Assembly (NCBI GenBank): GCA_041665525.1
Contig: JBAYIS010000016.1
Span: 5,679-69,678, forward strand
Direction: 5' to 3'
Source: UBA8401 sp041665525
GTDB lineage: Bacteria > Bacteroidota > Ignavibacteria > UBA10030 > UBA8401
DNA: 64,000 nucleotides
The notes beneath the pieces were generated by a model. That model made no database searches, was not told the DNA's origin, and saw only the letters and a program-made list of their open reading frames with translations. This document shows, piece after piece, positions 16,492-23,484 of the stretch. Each line of letters opens with the position of its first letter. Position 1 is the stretch's first letter. Both the position numbers and the translations under genes were made by a program.

Positions 16492-18183
16492 ATGAAGAAA
16501 TTTTTTCTGTTGAGCATGTTGCTGCTTACGGCAACAGCAGCGTTTGCCGGTCCGCGTCCGACCAAAGTGATCGGCGCCGGTTTGAATGCAGCGGCGAAGA
16601 CTCCGTTCCATCTTACCGCAGGTCAATCGCTGACGCTTTCGAGCGATACCGCATATGTGCTGACTGGTTTTTTTTACGTTGATTCACTTGCTGTGCTGAC
16701 AATACAGCCCGGTACGGTGGTGCTGGGAGACAGCGCCACCACCGGCACGCTGATTGTCCGCCGCGGCGGAAGGATCTATGCTGATGGAACAAAATCCAAC
16801 CCGATCATCTTTACTTCTTCAAAACCGGCCGGGACAAGAAACCGCGGAGACTGGGGAGGTGTAGTGATTTTAGGAAATGCACCGTCCAATAAACCGGTGA
16901 CAACAAAGGTCGAAGGAATCGATGACGGTGGCGAATACGGTGGTGACAATCCAAATGATACCAGCGGTGTTATCCGATATGTTCGTATCGAATATCCGGG
17001 CATCGTTATCTCGTTAAACAATGAAATCAACGGGCTCACCATGGGCGGCGTCGGCCGTGGCACCACCATTGAATATGTACAGGTGACCAACTCGAATGAT
17101 GATTCATTCGAATGGTTCGGCGGTACAGTGAACGCGAAATATCTTGTTGCATTAAACGGTACGGATGATGATTTCGACACCGATTTTGGTTACTCGGGAA
17201 AAATCCAGTTCGCCTTTGGTAAACGCGATCCTAACTTGTGGGATGCGGCAGGACAATCGAATGGTTTCGAATCCGATAACGACGGCACACCAACAACGGC
17301 CGAACCGATTACTGCACCGGTTTTTTCCAATGTTACGCTCGTCGGACCGCAATCCGATACCACAGCAGCACTTCCGGCTGGAAATAAATTTGAATATGGC
17401 GCAGTAATCAGAAAGAATACGCGCCTCAGCATCCATAATGCGATTATTGCCGGCTATCCCTTCGGACTTTCCCTTCGCAACGATTCTACCGCAGCCTATG
17501 CATTGCAGGAAAAACTGCAGATCAGGAATGTAAGCTTGCAGGCGCGCACGAATGTGCTGCATACTTCCACCGTTGCGGCAGGTGTCGGATTTACCTTCTC
17601 AACATTTTTTGGAACTGCCGGCTGGAACAATCTCGGCGGAACACCCCGTCAACCGTCAGCTATTTCTCTCGTAGATGCTTTTAATGCGGCGAATCCAGAC
17701 GCACGTCCGTCAGTCTCATCTGAAGCAGCGACGGCCGGAACAGATTTCAGCAGCGCCCAATTAAACGATCCTTTTTTTGTCAATGTAAATTACCGCGGCG
17801 CATTCGATCCTTCAAAGACACGGGAGCAACAGTGGGACTTTGGCTGGACCAACTATCAACCGCAAGTATACGATCCGACCGTAACGGCTGTAAAAGAGTA
17901 TCACAACGGATCTGTTCCGCAACACTTTGCGTTGGAACAGAATTATCCAAATCCGTTCAATCCTTCTACCACCATCCGGTACACTCTGCCGGCTAACGGC
18001 AATGTAACACTGAAAGTTTTCAACAGCATCGGTCAGGAAGTTGCATCGCTGGTGAACGAATTCCAGACAAGCGGTTCGTATGCGGTTTCGTTTGACGCAT
18101 CGAACTTATCCTCTGGATTGTATTTCTACAGCCTGACATCGCAGCAGTTCTCTCAAACACGCAAAATGCTCCTTCTGCGGTAA
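16492..18183 (+). CDS. T9SS-type secreted beta-helix-like protein
   Basis: A 563-residue exported protein. The signal peptide is KKFFLLSMLLLTATAAFA; the start at 16492 is preceded by AAAGGA. The body has repeated short strands with Gly-Asn turns typical of right-handed beta-helices (LTIQPGTVVLGD, VIRYVRIEYPG, TIEYVQVTNSNDDSFEWFGG) and a strikingly acidic loop NGTDDDFDTDFGYSGK that may bind Ca or another cation. The last 80 residues are a type A sorting domain (EQNYPNPFNPSTTIRYTLP ... KMLLLR). It is therefore secreted or surface-anchored by a type IX-like system encoded elsewhere. It lies next to a TonB receptor and has its own Pho-like box. Function unknown; a capture or binding role for phosphate compounds is an inference. 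Confidence 0.85.
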   Translation: MKKFFLLSMLLLTATAAFAGPRPTKVIGAGLNAAAKTPFHLTAGQSLTLSSDTAYVLTGFFYVDSLAVLTIQPGTVVLGDSATTGTLIVRRGGRIYADGTKSNPIIFTSSKPAGTRNRGDWGGVVILGNAPSNKPVTTKVEGIDDGGEYGGDNPNDTSGVIRYVRIEYPGIVISLNNEINGLTMGGVGRGTTIEYVQVTNSNDDSFEWFGGTVNAKYLVALNGTDDDFDTDFGYSGKIQFAFGKRDPNLWDAAGQSNGFESDNDGTPTTAEPITAPVFSNVTLVGPQSDTTAALPAGNKFEYGAVIRKNTRLSIHNAIIAGYPFGLSLRNDSTAAYALQEKLQIRNVSLQARTNVLHTSTVAAGVGFTFSTFFGTAGWNNLGGTPRQPSAISLVDAFNAANPDARPSVSSEAATAGTDFSSAQLNDPFFVNVNYRGAFDPSKTREQQWDFGWTNYQPQVYDPTVTAVKEYHNGSVPQHFALEQNYPNPFNPSTTIRYTLPANGNVTLKVFNSIGQEVASLVNEFQTSGSYAVSFDASNLSSGLYFYSLTSQQFSQTRKMLLLR

Positions 18184-18207
18184 ACGTATCTTCCTCATCT
18201 TCATCCT

Positions 18208-18238
18208 CACAAAAAGCCTCCTCGCGGGGCTTTTTGTG
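18208..18238 (+). terminator. Terminator after the beta-helix gene
   Basis: CACAAAAAGCC (18208-18218) pairs with GGCTTTTTGTG (18228-18238), followed by TTTTTG. It lies 25 bases after the stop codon. Confidence 0.85.
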
Positions 18239-18277
18239 TTTTTGTCATTACTGCATTTTTTGAGAATGATTCGTGCA

Positions 18278-18305
18278 ATAACAAAAAATTAATATCGGCG
18301 TTACG
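18278..18305 (+). promoter_or_regulatory. Candidate Pho box in front of the metallophosphoesterase
   Basis: ATAACA (18278) and TTAATA (18289) are spaced 11 bases; the third position (18300) reads GTTACG and does not fit. The site ends about 33 bases before the likely ATG at 18338. Confidence 0.45.
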
Positions 18306-18337
18306 ATGGCATGATAAGCCGTTTGTATGTTGGTAGT

Positions 18338-19324
18338 ATGGAAAAGACATTCACCATTGCACATCTTTCAGATCTTCATCTGAGTCCTTTTTTTTATCCC
18401 GAGCGTTCGCTGCATTTCAGATCGATCCTGTCATATTGTGAGCAACGGAACGTCGACCATATCATTATTACCGGAGATATCACGCATCTGGCGAAGGAAA
18501 ATGAATTTCGGCATTTCCGAAAAATTCTGAAAGAGTTTTCATTGCTCGACAGCCAGAAAATGACGGTAATCAACGGAAACCATGACATCTTCGGCGGACC
18601 GTATTATGCGGAGGATGTTCTCAATTTTCCATCTGCCTGCAGAGCGGTAGACTACGGACAAAAAATGGATCAGTTTTTTCAATATACGAAAGAGACATTT
18701 CTCTCTGTCCGGCATCTGTTGAAGGATAACTATTTTCCATTCTTGAAGATCATTGGAGACATTGCGATTGTCGGGATAAACTCTGTACCGGAATGGCATG
18801 CGGTGAAGAATCCTCTCGGCTCGAATGGGAAGGTGAATCGGGATCAGTTCGAGAATCTGAAGAAATTATTAAAGAGCGGAGAGTTGGATCAGAAGACGAT
18901 CGTTATCGCGATCCATCATCACTTTGCCGAATTTAATGAAAACAGTCAGATGTCTTCTCTGGAACGAATGTGGACCGCAATTGAGTCCGTCACGCTAAAA
19001 TTACGCAAGAAAAAAAGGTTGATCAAACTGTTTTCGCGTGCGAACGTTGCTGCAGTGCTGCATGGTCATGTGCATTGTCATGGAACATACATTAAACACG
19101 GACTAACCTTTGCCAACGCGGGAGCGACTATTGTTCCGGCCAAACATTCCCATCAAGCATTCCACCTCTTTTCAGTCCGGGCGGGAGGCGTTACGATAGA
19201 AAATATGATGATATCGCACGGGATACGAGCGCATCAAAAGATTAACGTTGTCGGAAGCCTGAGGAAAAGACTTGCCCACGGCGATATCTCAATTACATCA
19301 TCAGTGGAGACTCCAAATAATTAA
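18338..19324 (+). CDS. Calcineurin-like metallophosphoesterase
   Basis: A 328-residue phosphoesterase of the two-metal fold. Signature blocks appear in order: HLSDLHLS (D-x-H), ITGDITHL, NGNHDIFGG, the IHHHF block and HGHVHCHG near residue 245. There is no signal peptide, so it acts in the cytosol. Substrates in this family range from cyclic nucleotides to UDP-sugar lipids; none is assigned. The start at 18338 is preferred because family members begin directly with the first strand; ATG 18311 is an alternative. The gene sits between phosphate-island genes with a possible Pho box in front, and its stop codon overlaps the next box. Confidence 0.88.
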   Translation: MEKTFTIAHLSDLHLSPFFYPERSLHFRSILSYCEQRNVDHIIITGDITHLAKENEFRHFRKILKEFSLLDSQKMTVINGNHDIFGGPYYAEDVLNFPSACRAVDYGQKMDQFFQYTKETFLSVRHLLKDNYFPFLKIIGDIAIVGINSVPEWHAVKNPLGSNGKVNRDQFENLKKLLKSGELDQKTIVIAIHHHFAEFNENSQMSSLERMWTAIESVTLKLRKKKRLIKLFSRANVAAVLHGHVHCHGTYIKHGLTFANAGATIVPAKHSHQAFHLFSVRAGGVTIENMMISHGIRAHQKINVVGSLRKRLAHGDISITSSVETPNN

Positions 19325-19359
19325 CAAATCCTTAACAGTCGGTTTATGTTTTCCTAACG
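19321..19359 (+). promoter_or_regulatory. Candidate Pho box, four phased units, upstream of the winged-helix gene
   Basis: TTAACA (19321), TTAACA (19332), TTTATG (19343) and CTAACG (19354) are all 11 bases apart. The first overlaps the stop codon of the metallophosphoesterase gene. Transcription from here would run through a 232-base MITE-like element before reaching the winged-helix gene. Confidence 0.65.
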
Positions 19360-19377
19360 CGAAAGAATGATCTTGAT

Positions 19378-19623
19378 TTAATAACTGATGTTACGCAAAG
19401 AGGTAAAAGTGGTTCGACGCGGCGCAGTAACGGTGGTCCCATCCTGAGCAAATCCTTCGTTGTTTGTTCCGAAGGAATCCCTTCGGGAAAGGATGCGTCT
19501 CCCAAAGGGACCCCTTTCCCAACGGGACCACTTTGTGGTGGGGGAAGGATGACTTAACTAACTTATCTCTGCGCCTTGCTCACCATGACCGTTTATCTTG
19601 TTTTGCGTAACGTGAGTTAATAA
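19378..19623. mobile_element. MITE-like element with target duplication
   Basis: A 232-base segment (19385-19616) has terminal inverted repeats that match at 13 of 15 positions (CTGATGTTACGCAAA at 19385-19399 against TTTGCGTAACGTGAG at 19602-19616). It is flanked by a 7-base direct repeat TTAATAA (19378-19384 and 19617-19623). It holds no gene; the interior has CCTTCGGG/CCCAAAGGG-type blocks also seen in the 6060-6180 intergenic region. The structure fits a non-autonomous transposable element, though no second full copy lies in the window. Confidence 0.55.
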
Positions 19624-19637
19624 ATTTAGAGGCTTTT

Positions 19638-19949
19638 ATGGAACAGATATCCGTGAAACAGATTCTCATCGACCCGGAACGCTTTCTTGTGATGAAAGAA
19701 GGATCGAAGATCGTTTTGACAAAAAAAGAGTTCTATATTTTGTATCTCATCATGAGCGCAAAAGGGAAAATTCAATCGAGGAATGCCATCACCCGATTTG
19801 CGTGGGGACAAGATTTCCTGGAACGTCCGAGGACTATTGACACACATATCTGCAATATCCGCAGGAAGATCGGAAAGGTAAATGAGAGAGATGTCATTTC
19901 CGTTATTAAAGGAGTAGGATATAAACTGGATGACTCACTAGCGGAATAA
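19638..19949 (+). CDS. Receiver-less OmpR/PhoB-type winged-helix DNA-binding protein
   Basis: Only 103 residues, all of them one effector domain. IVLTKKEFYILYLIMSAKGK, the RFAWGQDF turn, RTIDTHICNIRRKIG (recognition helix) and VIKGVGYKL are the landmarks of the OmpR/PhoB C-terminal domain. There is no receiver domain with its phosphorylatable Asp, upstream in frame or otherwise, so the protein cannot be controlled by standard phosphotransfer. GAGG precedes the ATG. It sits behind a candidate Pho box and in the middle of the phosphate island, so it may bind the 11-base repeats or compete with the full PhoB. A strong terminator follows. It could also be a decayed regulator, but the domain itself is intact. 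Confidence 0.85.
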   Translation: MEQISVKQILIDPERFLVMKEGSKIVLTKKEFYILYLIMSAKGKIQSRNAITRFAWGQDFLERPRTIDTHICNIRRKIGKVNERDVISVIKGVGYKLDDSLAE

Positions 19950-20013
19950 CATGTTGCTGGCGAGGTGAATGTGGAATGATAGACACTCGACGCATTGTCG
20001 CGGGGGAGATTTC

Positions 20014-20048
20014 AAAGGACAGAATGGCATTCTGTCCTTTGTTTTTTT
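20014..20048 (+). terminator. Strong terminator after the winged-helix gene
   Basis: A 12-bp perfect stem, AAAGGACAGAAT (20014-20025) with ATTCTGTCCTTT (20029-20040), is followed by GTTTTTTT. Confidence 0.93.
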
Positions 20049-20081
20049 ACATTGTCACACCAAAATCAGCGGAGAACAAGC

Positions 20082-20513
20082 ATGAGTGACAATAGAGTAA
20101 ACTGGCACGAATATTTTATGAACATTGCTGAACAGGTGGCCACGCGCAGCACCTGCAGCCGCAAACATGTCGGCGCGGTGATCGTTCGGGATAAAACCAT
20201 CTTGTCTACCGGATACAATGGAAGTCTTCGCGGCGCACCTCATTGCGATGAAATCGGTCATGATATCGAAAACGATCATTGTGTCCGGACAGTGCACGCT
20301 GAAGCCAATGCCGTTGCACAGGCGGCGAAACACGGTGTTCGGATCGACGAATCGGAAATTTATGTTACGGCATCGCCGTGCTTAACCTGCTTTAAACTCA
20401 TTGCAAACAGCGGCATTCAGAAGATCTATTATAAGGAGTTTTACCGCGACGATAGAATCACCGAATATGCCCGGCAGGCTGGCGTAACACTGGTGTATAT
20501 GGGGAAACAATAA
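20082..20513 (+). CDS. Deoxycytidylate (dCMP) deaminase family protein
   Basis: A 143-residue zinc deaminase that would turn dCMP into dUMP for thymidylate synthesis. The catalytic HAEANA (Zn His plus Glu) and PCLTCFK (two Zn Cys) motifs are present, and the N-terminal GYNGSLRGAPHCDE segment is characteristic of dCMP deaminases and ComEB. The start at 20082 is chosen for CGGAGA just upstream; the open frame continues further 5' through the terminator and is not coding there. It lies inside the phosphate island without an obvious functional tie. Confidence 0.9.
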   Translation: MSDNRVNWHEYFMNIAEQVATRSTCSRKHVGAVIVRDKTILSTGYNGSLRGAPHCDEIGHDIENDHCVRTVHAEANAVAQAAKHGVRIDESEIYVTASPCLTCFKLIANSGIQKIYYKEFYRDDRITEYARQAGVTLVYMGKQ

Positions 20514-20517
20514 AAAA

Positions 20518-21276
20518 CTATGCCGACGCTACGGCGGTGAACGATCTTTCGGCAAGGGTTCGCGCGGTGTCACACGGTGATGGATGTATAAGCGGATGAT
20601 GTATTACTTCTGCCGTGATTGATCTGGTGCGAATGAGGCGGAAAAAATGCGGCAGAAATTCCATTGTTCCATGCCAGCACACGATATCGCGGTTCGCAGG
20701 TGAAACTTCCACCCTGTCAATAGACCGATACCGAATTGTCATCGGCAGGATAGCTGTTCGGGCTTCAAGCGCAGAAGTGAATAACATCGGCTTGAACGGA
20801 AGGATACAGCTTCCATTCGTCGATGTCGATTCCGGGAAAATATGGACCGAAAGATTTTGTTGTAACTGTGTTGTTAAAGTACGTACTGCCGATACACCTC
20901 CGCGCAGCGAATCGCGATCAATAAAAATTGTTCCGCCCAAACGCGCCATCCATCCCAACAAAACCCATCCTTGCACTTCTTTCTTCGCAACAAAGGATAT
21001 CGGCCGCAGTGAAGCAAAGATGATGATGTCAAGATAACTTTGATGGTTGCTCACACAGAGCGCCGGCATAGAATCCAATGTTTCGTCAGTTGGGACGGTG
21101 GTGACTGATATACCCAGTATGAACAGCATTGTTTTTCCCCATGCTCTTGTAATTCTTCCGTTAGTCCACGCAGGGAAACTATTTTGCTGTACAGTAGCTG
21201 CCAAGCGAACACAACCGGCAAGAATAAGGAAAAACAACGACGCAGACAGAAACGCAGCTGTTTTTATTATCCACAT
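20518..21276 (-). CDS. olsA: Lysophospholipid/lyso-ornithine-lipid acyltransferase (PlsC fold)
   Basis: A 252-residue acyltransferase with an N-terminal membrane segment (IIKTAAFLSASLFFLILAGCV) and the H-x4-D catalytic motif in SNHQSYLD, followed by GTIFIDRD and FPESTSTNG, the glycerophosphate-acyltransferase blocks of the PlsC family. The gene directly follows the OlsB-type acyltransferase with start and stop overlapping (TAATG). This pairing is that of ornithine-lipid synthesis, in which OlsA adds the second, ester-linked acyl chain to lyso-ornithine lipid. If the pair is not for ornithine lipid, it would be a general 1-acylglycerol-3-phosphate acyltransferase. Confidence 0.8.
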   Translation of the reverse strand: MWIIKTAAFLSASLFFLILAGCVRLAATVQQNSFPAWTNGRITRAWGKTMLFILGISVTTVPTDETLDSMPALCVSNHQSYLDIIIFASLRPISFVAKKEVQGWVLLGWMARLGGTIFIDRDSLRGGVSAVRTLTTQLQQNLSVHIFPESTSTNGSCILPFKPMLFTSALEARTAILPMTIRYRSIDRVEVSPANRDIVCWHGTMEFLPHFFRLIRTRSITAEVIHHPLIHPSPCDTARTLAERSFTAVASA

Positions 21277-22064
21277 TATGCCGCAGCCTTTTCGCGTGGA
21301 GAGAGATAGTGATTCCGATATCGATCCGTAATCCGGCTTTTTTCCACAACAATGAAAAAATCGACCGTTCCAAAATCCTTATCGTACGCCGGTTCACCGC
21401 AGACCAATGCTCCCAAACGAAGATAGCCTTTCAGAAGCGGTGGTAAGTGCAGGAAGACCTTGGTTGCTGCATATGTTTCCGGATCGATTGTCGGGAGTTG
21501 CAGAGTGCATTGCGGAAGCGGGGCGATGCGGCAGTCCTCCGGAGAGAAAAAATTCTTGCGGAGATATTCACAGACAAGAGAGATCTCTTCCAGGTCCCTG
21601 GTATGAAGCGATGCACATCCGAACAGCCGGGCGATATCAAATAGCTCCATATACCGGGAAATTCCACTCCAGAGCAAATTAATGACCGTCGATGAACGGT
21701 GTTCCTTTGCGACGCAGGATCTGCCGAGTTCCAAAGAGTTTCCTTTGAGTAATTTTATCGCCTTCAGGTCAAATTCCCCCTCCGAATAGAATCCAATGTG
21801 TTTTTCCGCCTTCCCTGATCTCAATAATCGGTATGTGCCAACCACGGCGTGTGAGCTTTTTTCAATGACGATCAGATGATCGCAAAAAGTGTCAAAGACA
21901 TCCGAATCGAATCCAACATCGTTAGATACCGAGAGACCTTCATGCAGTTCCATGTTGAACACTTCATAGCGTAACCGAAGCGCCTGCTGAACTTCTTTGA
22001 GCGAATCGGCTAATTTCACAATGTATTTGTCCGTTGTTATGAGAAGATCTGGTAGTGTGTGCAT
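21276..22064 (-). CDS. olsB: GNAT-fold N-acyltransferase, OlsB/hemolysin-like
   Basis: A 262-residue member of the acyl-ACP-dependent GNAT family that forms the amide bond of lyso-ornithine lipid. Family landmarks are LRYEVFNMEL near the N-terminus, DHLIVIE, VGTYRLL, LELGRSCVAKEHRSSTVINLLW and the C-terminal PPLLKGYLRLGALVCGEPAYD. It is first in a two-gene operon with the PlsC-type enzyme. Four 11-base-phased repeats lie upstream on the same strand, consistent with phosphate control: ornithine lipids are known to replace phospholipids under phosphate limitation in several bacteria. Synthesis of another aminolipid (glycine or serinolipid) cannot be excluded. Confidence 0.82.
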   Translation of the reverse strand: MHTLPDLLITTDKYIVKLADSLKEVQQALRLRYEVFNMELHEGLSVSNDVGFDSDVFDTFCDHLIVIEKSSHAVVGTYRLLRSGKAEKHIGFYSEGEFDLKAIKLLKGNSLELGRSCVAKEHRSSTVINLLWSGISRYMELFDIARLFGCASLHTRDLEEISLVCEYLRKNFFSPEDCRIAPLPQCTLQLPTIDPETYAATKVFLHLPPLLKGYLRLGALVCGEPAYDKDFGTVDFFIVVEKSRITDRYRNHYLSPREKAAA

Positions 22065-22123
22065 GGAAGTCTGTTGAAGTTGTCATTAAGATTGTGAATT
22101 CGGACGCTAACATATCGATTCAA

Positions 22124-22162
22124 TATTATCTGCGCGTTAGGGATGAATTACAGGGTCGTTAC
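22124..22162 (-). promoter_or_regulatory. Candidate Pho box for olsB-olsA (four phased units)
   Basis: Read on the minus strand: GTAACG (from 22162), GTAATT (22151), CTAACG (22140), ATAATA (22129), every step exactly 11 bases. The last unit, TAATAT, could be the -10 element. It lies about 60 bases before the olsB start and faces away from the porin box. Confidence 0.65.
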
Positions 22163-22190
22163 GATATGGTGTATTCAATGCTAATCTGTT

Positions 22191-22218
22191 GATAACAATT
22201 TGATAATATTGCGATAAA
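22191..22218 (+). promoter_or_regulatory. Candidate Pho box in front of the porin
   Basis: GATAAC (22191), GATAAT (22202) and GATAAA (22213) are spaced 11 and 11 bases. The core reads ATAAC/ATAAT/ATAAA, a variant of the TAAC core. The box is divergent from the olsBA box 29 bases away. Confidence 0.55.
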
Positions 22219-22312
22219 CAACAGGTAATGCATTCTTGGCAATTTCTTGATATTGAAACACTGAAAAACAGACGCATCGTTATATTCCATTTTGCATCAG
22301 AGAAGGATTTCC

Positions 22313-23401
22313 ATGAAAACAACAATACGGACGCTATTCATTACGGCACTAATTTCAACCGCTCTTTTAGGACAAGAGAAAACAACTTCAAAATTCAGCG
22401 GATTCATGTTCGGAGATTTTTTTTATAATATCGCACGTGATACGTCTCTTGCAACGTTTCCGAATGTCTCCAGCACCGGTGCAAGAGATATGAACGGATT
22501 CCAGTTCCGCCGGATATATTTCACATATGACAACGAGATCAGCAGCACATTCTCTTCCCGTTTCCGGCTGGAAGGAACCACAGGCGCTCCGTTCATTAAG
22601 GATGCATTTTTGAAATGGTCTTCCATCTTCTCCGGTTCAGATCTGATCTTCGGTATCCAGTCGTCGCCGGCATTTGAAGTGGGAGAATCATACTGGGGAT
22701 TCCGTTCTTTGGAAAAAACAATAATGGACCTGCGCGGAATCGCACCGGCGCGTGATTTCGGCGTGAGCGTAAAAGGAAAATTAACCTCCGATGGTATGGT
22801 GAACTATTGGGTGATGTTTGGAAACAACAGCAGTATCAACCCAGAGACGGATAAATACAAACGTTTCTACGCTCACATCGATCTGAAACCGATCGAGCGC
22901 TTGAGAGTAACTGTTTATGCGGACTATAAAATGCAGGCACAGATTAATGATCCCGCGAGCACAACTGCACCGAAAAAGACTCTCGGAAATAATATCCTGA
23001 CATCTTCACTCTTCCTGGGATATGCTGAAAAAGGGAGTTACAGCGTCGGTGCGGAAGGATTTGTTCAGCTTTCCGACAACGGATATATCCACGGATCTGC
23101 TCCGGTGGTTGTAGAGGGAAAAACTGCTCTTGGAATTTCATTGTTCGGAAATTATTCACTGGCTGACGATCTTACCATCGTCGGCCGGTATGACTATTTT
23201 GACCCAAATACAGCCTCGGCATCGAACACCGATCTTCGTCAATTGTTAATTGCCGGCGCAAGCTGGAATGTTGATAAAAATGTATCCATCATCCCAAACA
23301 TTGAAGTTGAAATGTATGAAGAGATACAGGCCGGTGCTGGAAAACGCTCAATCGACCCGTCAATTACCGGAAGAATCACGGTTCATTATATATTTCTGTA
23401 G
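22313..23401 (+). CDS. Outer-membrane porin, possibly phosphate-selective
   Basis: A 362-residue protein with a signal peptide (TTIRTLFITALISTALLGQ), starting at ATG 22313 with GAAGG upstream. The mature part is made of alternating amphipathic strands (FRRIYFTYDNEISSTFSSRFRLE, LFGNYSLADDLTIVGRYDYFDP) and ends in ITVHYIFL, as in 16- to 18-strand porins of the OprO/OprP-like group. It lies immediately upstream of pstS, which suggests that it admits phosphate across the outer membrane. Selectivity cannot be read from the sequence. Confidence 0.78.
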   Translation: MKTTIRTLFITALISTALLGQEKTTSKFSGFMFGDFFYNIARDTSLATFPNVSSTGARDMNGFQFRRIYFTYDNEISSTFSSRFRLEGTTGAPFIKDAFLKWSSIFSGSDLIFGIQSSPAFEVGESYWGFRSLEKTIMDLRGIAPARDFGVSVKGKLTSDGMVNYWVMFGNNSSINPETDKYKRFYAHIDLKPIERLRVTVYADYKMQAQINDPASTTAPKKTLGNNILTSSLFLGYAEKGSYSVGAEGFVQLSDNGYIHGSAPVVVEGKTALGISLFGNYSLADDLTIVGRYDYFDPNTASASNTDLRQLLIAGASWNVDKNVSIIPNIEVEMYEEIQAGAGKRSIDPSITGRITVHYIFL

Positions 23402-23407
23402 AACCTC

Positions 23408-23436
23408 TTAACGATTTCCTAACATTGCCATAATAC
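23408..23436 (+). promoter_or_regulatory. Candidate Pho box and promoter of pstS
   Basis: TTAACG (23408), CTAACA (23419) and ATAATA (23430) are spaced 11 and 11 bases. TAATAC at 23431-23436 can serve as a -10 hexamer 17 bases after TTAACG, so the repeats would occupy the -35 region as in PhoB/PhoP-activated promoters. Confidence 0.7.
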
Positions 23437-23484
23437 CAACATCATCGGCGCGTCGTATCTTAGTAAAAAAGGAAAAAGGAAATT

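Noticed and set aside
22081..22098. TGTCAT-like E. coli style Pho box near the olsB start
   Set aside because: The TGTCAT and TGTGAA units are not 11 bases apart; the TAAC-type box at 22124-22162 explains the region better.
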